Of a stretch of 61,919 nucleotides of DNA, positions 12,001 through 24,000 are shown piece by piece. Source of the stretch: Helochares maculicollis (Eukaryota > Arthropoda > Insecta > Coleoptera > Hydrophilidae); the NCBI GenBank assembly GCA_033557835.1, contig JAWQRO010000071.1:1-61919 (forward strand), given 5' to 3'. Numbering within the stretch: the first letter of the stretch is position 1; each line of letters opens with the position of its first letter. A program made the position numbers and the translations under genes. The notes beneath the pieces were generated by a model, which searched no databases, had not been told where the DNA came from, and worked only from the letters and a program-made list of their open reading frames with translations.

Positions 12001-15000
12001 ATGCAACAGGTGAGCGCAAACTTCCCTCTTTACGAACACCCATCGGAACTTCGATTCGAAGTGACGATTCAGACGGACCTCCAAAGCGAAACGTTTTTAC
12101 TCTAAATTGTTCACCACCACAACACCCCCGATCAAAAAATGACCTTCGGTCACCATTTCGGCTGTTTCTCGGCCAACCTTTGAAATTTTCATTCGGTCTG
12201 GAACAGCTCTTGCGATGGCATCAGGGATCGTACCGATGCTCAGATCGTACGAACCCTCATGTTCGGCTGCGGCAGCCCCACAGAACTTTGGCGACTCGTA
12301 CAGTAGAGAGCAATACAAAGGCAAATTTTAACAAATGGGCCGAAGACCCCTCCTCGGCTTCGGCCCGTTTTCATATCCGTAAGCATATTTCGAATGAGCC
12401 AGCACGAGTTGTTCGGATTTAATAAATCTGCATCTTCCATAAAGATAACGTTTCATCGGTAATCACTCGATGATTGTCCATTAACGAGTGGCTTAGGTAG
12501 TACCTGCAACCTTTTGGTATTGCTTTCAACTGTGCGTAATCGCAGACCGAGCCTTATGCTTCCCGTGCAGTGCCTTTGGATGAAACGAATTGACAAACTG
12601 ACGACGAAATGGAACCTCGCGTGGTCCCTCTTATCCGGCGGTTTTCCCTGGCTAAACCTTCACCTATTTTCCGTTACAGAGCTTCGATTACACGACGGAG
12701 CTTTGCCAAACCAACTCGGGTCTGCTGGACCCCTTAACGATTAGTCAAAGGAACTCCTCCTCGGCTCTGTCGACTGGATCCCAAAACAGCGGCCGAAGCA
12801 GGCCTTGGCACGATTTCGGCAGGCAAAACGACGCCGACAAAATCCAAATACCCAAAATGTAAGTATCACTTCTTCTTTACTGAGTAGTAACTAACTAGTA
12901 ACTATTAAAGTGTAGAACGGTACGAATGGATGTGAGGTTTTTGACTTGGAACGAAACTCGCCGTAATTGGACTACATTGTTCTGGGAAGTAGCCCGAATT
13001 CTTCTTGCCTTGCCGCGGTCAGAACGATAAACGTACAGGAAAAACGAGAAAACGTGTGGTCAAAGGTCCGCGCTTTGGATGAATTATTGTCGACCTCTTG
13101 TATGTGGTTCGGTGTGCTTTACACACCTCTTAAGTGTACCGACGGAGCGCGGATAACCGGATTCGTCGACACGACACCGGTGTCACTTGATACAAGAGCC
13201 TTATGTCATATGTAGCAAATAAAACGGTTCTAATGGTAACAGGAAAGCTTGCGAAACAAGTTTAGATGATTCACGTTTGCCACTTCACAATTATTAAATT
13301 TTGTTGTTATTTCAATTAGAGTTCAGAGAAAGTGTCGTGTTGAAAACCCACTTGGTACACTGGTATTAGTACTGCTACCGGTACTGGTTACACGTGGAGA
13401 CACATTCTACATTCTTCGCGCCTCCTATGTATGCGGGAATGTGAAATGCAGCGAGGACGTACTCCTATCGTGAGTCCGTGAAACGGCAGATCTTCACGTT
13501 TGTTGGGCTCCTGAATCGGCGTGATGTCTGTCTATCGGACTAGGCGATTATCGTAGATCTGCACTGACTTTTGAGGCAACTACAACGGAAGTACCTGTTT
13601 TCCTGAACAGTTTTAAAATTTGTTCAAGTAAACTAGTAGTTAAAACAAAGCATTTGGATCAAAATTTTACACATAGATTAAATGACACCAAAAATTAGCA
13701 GATATAAAATTTCAACGTGATCGGAGCACCGGAAGTGCTGTTTTTATAATTCTATAAATTTAATACTAAGTAGGCTGTGGAAGTTTCAAAATTACAACAA
13801 TACTAAGCAGTGTAAAATTAGCTATAACAAGTAGTTTTGTACAAGTTTTGAAGTTGGCGTTTTAATAGAGACATTGAATTTAAATTTATTGCACACATGA
13901 AAGACACTTAAAACCTCAAACAAATGACGTTTCAGGTTGAACGAACTACTAGAAACGGATCTTTCATTCAAAACTTCCTACCTTTAAGCAAAATTTCGGC
14001 TGAAATGCTGCAAAAACAAGAATTACCGTGAATAACGCACTTGTGCATACTTTTAATTTGATAATCGAGCCAAAAATGTAAAAAATGATCAAAACTAAAA
14101 CTATCATTATTTAATATCACACTAAAATATATCGAAGTCAAAGAAGCCTAGTGGCTTAGCGGTAAAGTCACCTGCCTCCCAATACATAGGTCCGAGGTTC
14201 GAAACCCACCGGCGGAGTTTTACTTTTTTTTTTCTTTTTGCTGATTTTAAAGCTTATTTTTAATTCTCGGAGACTGAAATAATTAATAATGCAATGATCG
14301 GTTGTAAACATAGATATTGTCATAAAAATATGTTACCAGCGTACAAAATGTCACGTTTGAAATTTAAAGTTGGTTCAGAAAATTGGACGTGCGCCGACTG
14401 AGATTTCGCTAAATTACCAACATGAAAATGCAAACTTCACTTTAAATCTTCTTCTTCTTCTACTGCATTCGGCGTCGATTCTCGGCCTGTCAAGTGCGCT
14501 TGTTAGGTTATGAATTCACTCTCTCAAATTAGAGTTTAATGAAGGTTTACAAGCGTTCAATCTTCCTATAATAAATTTACCACAGTTTACTGGCAGTCTT
14601 TCCGAGTGGTATCATTTTAAATTATCTATTGATAACAATTCTTTATCTAACATAGAACGTTTTTACTATCTAAATCGTTGCTTATTGGAACCTACACTAG
14701 GCATCGAGCCCGTCTAACTCCATAGAAATGACTTTACTTTCTGAGGGGAATTTCAGTCTGGAGGGAAAAAAGAAAGAAACAAACAATGAATCATTCTCTG
14801 CATGGAAGTGAGATCGCCGCTAAATATCGCAAAAAATTTTTATTACCCATCCACATCTAGCTTTCCTTATGAGTGGGATACCCTTTCTAGGCATTGTCAT
14901 TAACTGGCGACGATTTTGCGACTGCAAGGAGTGCCCAAAACGACGAAATGAAAATATTCGTCTATTTGCTACCCACTGCTTTCACGAAATTTTGATTGTC

Positions 15001-18000
15001 AAACCTTTGACAGATGAATTTAATTTAACTTTATTGCAAGCTTTTACAAATTTAACGCACGAAAATGCCTTTCACCCTGTTACGAGGGTTGTGTTAGGCA
15101 GATTGTACTTCGCACAGCGGTGGTACGACTCAGAAACAAACATAGTAAACATAAAAACCTAGAGTGTCTCCACTCAACATTCCTGTATAAATATACGTAC
15201 GACATAAAAGTACCTGCGGTTAATAATAATAAAACTACAAACACTTACATAATTAATACTAACGTCAGTGTCTGTATTCACCACATTAATAAATTCATAA
15301 GGAATAGTCAATTCTGTTTCAGTACATATAATCGGAATATTTTTAATATTTCTTTATGTAATGTACAATACTTTGTGTTTAAAAATATATATACCCTTAA
15401 CTAGTTTGCAATATGGAACGCTTGTAACTACTCACAGCGAAGGCTTGATTTTTAAGATGTGAATTCATAACTAAAGAAAGGGTCCAATTTTAAAATATAA
15501 ATTCACTAAAAAATTAAATTTATGGCGGTCAATTCCCACTTCCGGTTTTCAAATTTACACGGAACTATTTGCTGTTACCATATTTTCCATATTTAGCATT
15601 TTTGTAACGTTTTTGTAAAAATTTGTGTTCCAAAGCCGACTAAAATTGGAATTTTTAAAATGATAAAACTAGCACTTCCAGTACTCCGATCATGTTGAAA
15701 ATTTGTATTTGCGAGTTTTTTGTGATAATTTAGATGTGCACGAAATTTCAATCTGATAGCTCAGTTTTAAAGACTACTTTACTTGGAAAATTTTCAAAAC
15801 TGTGTAGGTAAACTGGTACGGCCGGTGGTCGTACATGCCGCAAAAATTGATACAGATCTAAGTTTTTGCGATAATGGTCGTATACCAAATTTCATCGCTT
15901 CAGCTTAAGCGGTCTGACCGCTATCGTGTTTACATACACATACACACACAGACAATATGCCAAAAATTGTCAAAATGGATTCAGGGACGTGTAAATCCGT
16001 CAGAATCTCGAGGTCGAATTTTTTCATGATCTCTTTATGATACTTTGTATAGTAATACGGGAGTGTAAAAAGGTGAGCTCGAGAAAGATTTTCTAGATAT
16101 CATAATTAAAAGCAGATAAATTTTGTAGAAGGCCCGGATAAGCTTGTAAAAAGTCGGTGTTTATGATAATTAAAGTACTCAAAGGCTTAATATTGAATAT
16201 TAATGTAAATAATGCGTATTTTACAAAACGCAAGAATATATTTTTAGTTTCCATGCTTATTATTTAGTAAAATCTCAGTCGGCCTAAGTAAAATTTGCGC
16301 TACCAACTTTGTCAAATTATTTTATACGCTAGTGATTTATTTTTAAAACAATATACAATTTTCCTAGGCTTAAAACTAAGTATTACGTTATTATTTATTG
16401 TGTGGTCGTCAGAATTAAAAATAGGACTTAAATCACAATCACAGAAAAAATTCTCCCGTTCTCAGAATCCTACTCGCGATTTTTACAATGCGTATCCAGT
16501 GACTTTACCGCTGCGCTATTGGCTCCACTTGCATCTGACAGGTGTTACAGTTATATTATTAAAACGAGACGATTGTTTTTTTTTCAGTTTGCATTATTTT
16601 TGTCTAGTTTCAGCTTGATAATCGAACTGAAACTGCATAAACGCATTTTTAACGGTTTTTATATACCCTTAGAGGTTAATCTAACTATTTGTGATCACAA
16701 CAGTACATCTAGTGAAAACAGAGGTAAAAATCTTGTTTTGCAAAAAGTGAAAAGCACTAGATTCAAATTTGTTTCCGTAAAACTACCCTACAATCAACGA
16801 GAAAACAATTCACGTGGAATTCTCATCCAGCAACTCAGTGTTTTGGTTACCGTAGATACTTAATTTTCCAGCCAATCAGAACGCAGCCGACTTATTTATA
16901 GGTTAGAAAAATAATGTTCCCGATTTGCTTCCAGATTTTCTCCCGTCGGCTTCAAGTACCACCTAGAAACGCCCATATCGACATCGCAAAGGCGGGAGGA
17001 CGACAGAATAACGTACATAAACAAAGGACAATTCTACGGCATCACTTTGGAATACATCCAAGATCCCGACAAGCCGCTAAAATCCCAGACGGTCAAAGTA
17101 AGTGACGCATGCTGACTTTAAAGTTATTCGCTTAATTATTCCAATTATCCGAGAATATAGTTAATGATTTTGTAATTAGTGGATGGGCAAACGCGACATG
17201 CAGTAAACAAGTAAATAAAACCGGCGATATGCATTTTAAATGTTTAGACGAACGTTAGTCGCGATGCGTGGTAGGGGAACAGTCGATAATCGACTCCGAG
17301 GCTCGGCTCGGCTCTTTCCTTATAAATTGCAAACCAAAAACCAATTATACCACCGATGACATTGACTTTAAAGAAATGCTGTACGCACTTGCACTGAAAG
17401 TTATGATATAATTTTTATAAAACTCTTAATTCAAGTAGCCAATTATCGAGAGAATTGTAGACGCGCAAAAACCTGTCCCTTGCCGTACTCGGCCTATTAT
17501 GGCAAGGCACGGCATCGAAGTAATCGCCCCGATACGTTTCCTACCATCTGGTGGTAGTTAAAAACCAACTTCACACATGCAACGCAAAGATTTTATAAAA
17601 CAAAAAGCCTTACGATAATTAACGAACAAATGTTTTCGTAACGTCGCCGTTCGTTTTTCTGCGTCCGCGTTTTTATGACGTCCGGCGGCATCGCATCGCA
17701 TCGCATCGCATCGCATCGATTCGACGCGAGGAGACGCCGGGGATCGGGGCCCGCGTCAAAAATGCACTTCGCACCCGAGATGCTCGATAAACTTATTTCG
17801 ATTGAATAGAAAATAAATTTAATTAGCCCCAAGGTTAAAACAATTTATTTTCCACGCATTTTCTCGCTAAATTATGTCATTTGCGCAAAGGCTTCATTAT
17901 GACCATTTATGCAGAAAAATTAATTAGTAAAATTGCCACAATAAGTCATTAAAGTTATTAATTTAATTGGAGAATTTAAATCACGCTTGCTGTGGCTTCA

Positions 18001-21000
18001 AATTGCCTGCCCTATTAATACTCGACACGCTACCGACGAAATTCCCTCGATTATTTCGTTCGACAATTTGTTCTTTGCAAAAATCGGAAAATCTCGCCTA
18101 TCCCCTCTCGCCATTCTCGTACAAAAATTCAATCCCGCTAGATTGATGTGCAAGCTCCAAAGCGATCGGATAACAAAGGAGGCGTGAAGCGAAGATGCTT
18201 TTGCTTCGCTTACTCGTACAGTCAGAATACACAAAAAATCAAATCTGCCACGCTTTAGGATGCGTTAAGGAATTGACGTGCTGACAAATTATGCTTTGTA
18301 ATTATAATTTTAAGCGCACTCATTTGTTAATCCGCTCATACTGGGGATGAGCGAGCGAAGCGAGCGAATCTCGAGTAGCGAAGCGAGCGAATCCCGAGTT
18401 AGCGAAGCAAGAGAGGCCCGATTTAGCAAAGCCTATTTAGCTCTAGATTTTTTAAGTTAATTGGTTGGCTAAGCTGAGCAACTAGTCAATTCTAAACTCG
18501 TGCAATAAAAGTTGTGGCTCTTTTTAAAGGTTAAGATAACGAAGAAGTCGTGGAACGAAAGTTTTTTTTACCCGGGACTCGCAGATTGAGGATGCCTTGA
18601 GCAACAAACAAGCCTAAGAACTTTTAATTCATAAGATGTCAACGTCTCACATTTTTATTCGTCTTACAATCATGTTCTATGCGTGCTCCCCACTCCACGA
18701 TGGATGAGCGAGCGAAGCGAGCGAATCTCTCGAGGAAAGCGAACGAGTTTCGGGTAAGCGTAGATTATTTATAAAGTATTCCGATGGATGAGCGAGCGAA
18801 TCCTCAGTTAGCGCAGCTTTGATGATTTTTAATGGATTTCAATTTTGCGCGGTCTGAGCGAGCAAAGCGAACGAGTTTCGCATAAGCGTAGATTATTTAT
18901 GATGCACTCTGTTGGATAAGCGAGCGAAGCGAGCGAATCTCGAGTAAAGTAAGTTTGAGGATTTTTGATGTATTTCAATTTTGCGCGGCCTGAGCGAGCA
19001 AAGAGAATGAGTTTCGCATTAGCGTGGCTTATTTATTCATGATGCACTCTAATGGATGAGCGAGCGAAGCGAGCGAATCTCGATGATTTTTGATACATTT
19101 TAATTTTGCGAGGGAAGAGCGAATTTCGAGTAAGGGTGGCTTCGCATAATCGTAGCTTATTTATTCATGATGCATTCTGATGGATGAGCGAGCGAATTCT
19201 GAGTTTGATGATTTTTGAAGCATTTCAATTTTGCGAAGAATTGCGAGTTTCGAATAAGCGCTCTTATTTTTATTCTTATGCACCCTTGCTTTGCCAGGGA
19301 TGAGCGAGCAAAGGCAGCAAATTATGAGTACGCGAAGCCAAAGTTTTTTCGTATGCAATGAGATGCATAAGGAATATACATGTTGAAAAGTGTTGAAAAA
19401 CAGGTGTATCACAAAGTATCAAAATACATTTTGGTTCTCGCTACCCCATAATTAAATTTTATGCAATAGTAACGTATATGACACGCAGAACTTGAATGAG
19501 ACGGTTTTTATTTAGTTTGATCCATAATGAATCTCCGGTTCTGTTGCGCCCTTGAGCAGAATGGATCTGGAAACCACATTTTTGGTCCTTCGAGCTGGAT
19601 CAAATAATGTGGTACCGCTCGCGCAACCAATTTGACCGGGATTTTCGATGGTAAAACTTAAAGTGGACTGTATAACATTGAGTGCATTTAAAGTACTAAC
19701 CCTAGCATTTATCTTACATTTACTAATTCTATATTTACTGGTAGTCTCGTCTGTACCGCGTATATCTTAGTACTAATCTTAATTAATCGCTACCTAATGG
19801 GACGCAGCAGGCACATTTTAATAAATTAAGGGTCTTTAGTGTGGCAGTGACATGAAAACATCAGTGGAGGAAAGCTGTAAAAGATTTTTCGAGCTATAAC
19901 CACGTACTAACCAACTGAGATGTGCCATGTACATTCTAAAATTCAAGCAAGCGGACTTGAAAGGATCTCATAGGAAGAATCATGACTAATTTGTGAACAA
20001 TGTGCCGCTTTATCAATAGTTGCTCGTCTGTTTAACAGGATTATGTCACTCACTAGTGGCGGTAAATGGTGGTCCGGCCCCTTCATCATGCCTAACGCTC
20101 GTATGATCTTGTTAAAATGTTTCAATTCATTCATAGACATTCCGTTGAGACTCTTTCCGTGCTGTACCGAAAGTCGTCTGTGAATTTCGGCCCCTGGTAC
20201 ACCTTCCGAGAGCGATGCTCTTCTTGAGTGTAACAATAATTGAACCACGCATGCATCAACTGCGCTCTTTTAACGTAAAGAAAAATATACCACCACATTG
20301 CGGATAATAGTCGACTTAATTTTGTAATTTAACATCATTTCTAAATCTTTAAATCCATCAAAAACAAGCTGAATATGCAAAATGACTGATATTGTCAATT
20401 AACAACAGCAAAAAAAAGAAAATCGACAGTACTAGTACTGCGCGCACAATGTTAAATTAAAACCTCTCAAGCAGTGTTACGCACAATGTGCCAAGAAAAT
20501 TTGGATTGCGATGGCACGGGTCAGCAGCGGAAGATCAGAAAATCGGGTCTGGTTCGGCTACTTGTGACTATGGTAAAGCTGTTTCGACTTGTCGTAAGAC
20601 AGCGAATGTTTAAGTTGTACCAAAAGTGACAGTATATCCCCAAAATGGCGGACTGCCGAAACACTAGATTTTTGTAGTTGATTTGTGAGACTTTAATTGT
20701 TGTTTATTGTTTTAGAGCATCGTAATGTTGATGTTCCGCGAGGAGAAGAGCCCAGAAGACGAGATAAAAGCGTGGCAGTTCTGGCACGGCCGACAACACT
20801 CCGTGAAGCAACGAATCTTGGACGCAGGTACGTCATTTTGTTTGGTCTCCGTTTAGCACAAGCGATTTGTAAATAAATCGAGGCGGCCGAGGCGCAGCCA
20901 CGGCAAAATACTGCGTTTTACAAAGAATACATTTATTTCTAATAAAAGACATTTATATTGAGTGTGGGCAGAGCTGACCTTTAGAGCTGATCACACTGGC

Positions 21001-24000
21001 AATTTATATTTAAATGAATCTGGTATTTATTTGACCATAAAACGGTTTAACGAAAATAAATATTGAAAGTGTGTATTCGGTTTTCTCGCTTTCTCTCTCT
21101 AACCGAGGGGTTAAATCTTTCGATGTGAACACGTTTAAATTGCTGTTGTTTTAAAAAAACTCAGTTCCACGAACTGCAGGATGTGCAGGAAACGTGTAAA
21201 AGTATGTTTTAGCTGTTCTAATAAAACGAATTTGTTTCAAGCTTCAAATTAGGATCGGTGAGTCACGAGACCGTAAAGCTTGTCGACAAACCAATTTATT
21301 GCTGTCGCTAATTTTTCTGTTTTATTGGTTTAGATACGAAGAACAGCGTTGGCCTTGTGGGGTGTATTGAGGAAGTCGCCCATAACGCCATCGCCGTTTA
21401 CTGGAATCCCTTGGAGAGCGCTGCTAAGGTAATCTGTTGTTTTTACATTCCTGTCTGTCATAAAATGACACTTTGCGCCAATGAAATTTCACACCTCTTT
21501 TGAAACCGTTATGTTTGATTGGGGCTTAGTGGAACCCCCTTACTGGCCGTGAAAATCAACGGTGTGCCAAATTTCTTTCGGTTGATCGAACGAAAGTGCT
21601 TCAAATGAACTTAAGTTGACCGTTTTGTTCGATTGTTTTAACCACGTCTATTATTTTAGATCAACATTGCCGTGCAATGTCTGAGTACAGATTTCAGCAG
21701 CCAGAAGGGCGTGAAAGGGCTGCCATTGCACCTCCAAATCGATACTTACGAAGACCCACGTGATGCCAATGTGTTCCATCGAGGTTACTGTCAGATCAAA
21801 GTATTTTGTGATAAGGTAATACCAACAACATTTTACTATTCAATTAATTACAACAGTACGTCTATCGATACTGGATAAATGATTAAATTTGACCGCATGA
21901 TTATATTGCAATCGACCAGAAATCGTAAGGTTGGAGTTTAAAGAAATTGTGTTTGTAACAGGGAGCAGAACGTAAGACTAGAGACGAGGAGCGAAGAGCA
22001 GCGAAGCGAAAAATGACCGCAACAGGCAGAAAGAAGCTGGACGAGCTCTACCACCCGATGTGCGAACGCTCGGAATTTTACTCCATGAGCGACCTAATGA
22101 AACCCCCGGTTTTGTTCTCCCCGGCGGAAGACATCGACAAGGTAAGTTCCTCCGGCCGAGGCGACTTGCACCGCCGACTTTCACCGATCCCCGTGTTTCA
22201 GTTGACGTCGATGGAATTGCAAGGGTTTTATCACGACGCCGAAGGCTCCTTGAGCGGACCCGTGGAACACGTCAAATCCAGCTCTTCTCCGTTCTTGCTC
22301 CACACGGCCCCCAAGCAAGCCGTCACCCCCACGTTGAAATTTCATAACCACTTTCCTCCAGAGGCTGAGAAAAAAGAGGGCTTGCTAGACGGCGGGATGA
22401 CCACCGACGGAAACGTCTTCAGCCCGCCTTTGAAGAGGGCGAAAATGCTGACGACCACCCCCACGAGCGCCGGTCCCCCGCCCATAAACGAAAGAGTCAT
22501 GCTCTACGTTCGCCAAGAATCCGAAGACGTCTACACCCCTTTGCACGTCGTCCCACCTACGACGGCGGGACTCCTGAACGCTGTAAGTAGCTCTCTTAGT
22601 AAAGCTTCGCTTTCCGCTTAATGTGCATGGACTTTGGATGTACTGGGCTCTTTTTACACGTCCATTCAGTTAAATAACCTACTCTACTAAAATCTAGCAT
22701 GTGGATTAACATCACTTTTGCACCCTTACGGGATCAGTTCACTTTCAGCTACTTCTCCGAGTGATCTACCTTTTTTATTAATAGTTATTCTACTTTATTT
22801 ATTTTATTTATTATCGAAAGCTCAGTACTTCTTCTAAATCTATGCTAAAATGAAGAAAGACAGAAAGTGTTTGTCAATTTCGGAAAAATTAATTCTGTTT
22901 TCCTTGTTTTGCAGATTGAGAATAAGTACAAAATTTCTGCTTCAAGCATAAATAATTTATATCGCAAAAACAAGAAAGGGTAAGTTCTGATTTTGTTTAG
23001 TTTGGAGTAGTTAAGAACAGTGAACTGTGTATCACTAACAATATTTAAGTTAAAATATTTATTATTATTACTACTAACTGTACGTACTATTTTTTTTTTT
23101 TTTAATTTTTTTTTGTACTAATTCTGTTGGATTGTGAGCTACACGTCTGAAAATGCGCCCTTTGCGCTTTTTCTTGTGCATAAAAAGCGAATTAACATTG
23201 ACTTAACTGATTTCCGCTAAAACAATGACACTTAATTGCTAGCCAGGGACGGTGACCGTTACAATCAAAATCCAAACGCTCGCCTCCGAATACCTCAAAA
23301 GTTGCAACCAAACTCGCACCAGTTTTTATCAAAACAATTGCGACCGAACCATGACAGTTGTACTCGATTAACGACAGTTGTAATCGAACCACAAACACTT
23401 GCAACTAAAATCATACCAGTTGTCATAAAATGTCATGAATTGTAATCGAAATCATAACATACAGTTGTCACCAAAACACGTGGGCTCATAATAAAACAAA
23501 TTCGTACAACGATTAAAATTGTTTCTGATAAGTTCACGATGAACCTTTAATTTTAATATAAGTCGAAGGGCACAATGGGTTTGATGTGGAACGTTTCTCT
23601 TCAAGGTTTTGGGCAATAAGATCATAGAATGTGGGTCAACACACACATCAAAGTGTTTTATTACTGATTTCTTGATATCATTCATCTTAATCACTGCACA
23701 CCACGTACGAATGAAATACTCGAAATTCTCATAAAAACTTGGCTAAAAAGCGCATTTTTAACTTGGAGTTTTTGCAGCTAGACACGTTGTGGCCCTGCAG
23801 TTACTTTGCTAGGCACACCAGCAGATTCCTCTTGCATCCACATGTAGAACATTGCTCAAACGTCAAAGATATCTTTCATTTTCCATCTTTGATTACCATC
23901 GATTTGAGAATATAACGAAAAATTCTTCAGATTTCAAGAACAACATTTAGAAGATTCACAACACGAAAAAGATAATCTCATGCTAAAGACGAATATTAAG

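Noticed and set aside
14145..14220. Functional tRNA gene
   Set aside because: A and B boxes are present, but the T stem and other arms do not pair; a second related copy shows it is the head of a SINE.
22013..22621. Single long grh exon without the internal intron
   Set aside because: The inner 60 nt have consensus splice sites and code for a stretch with no counterpart in Grh; kept as a possible retained intron only.
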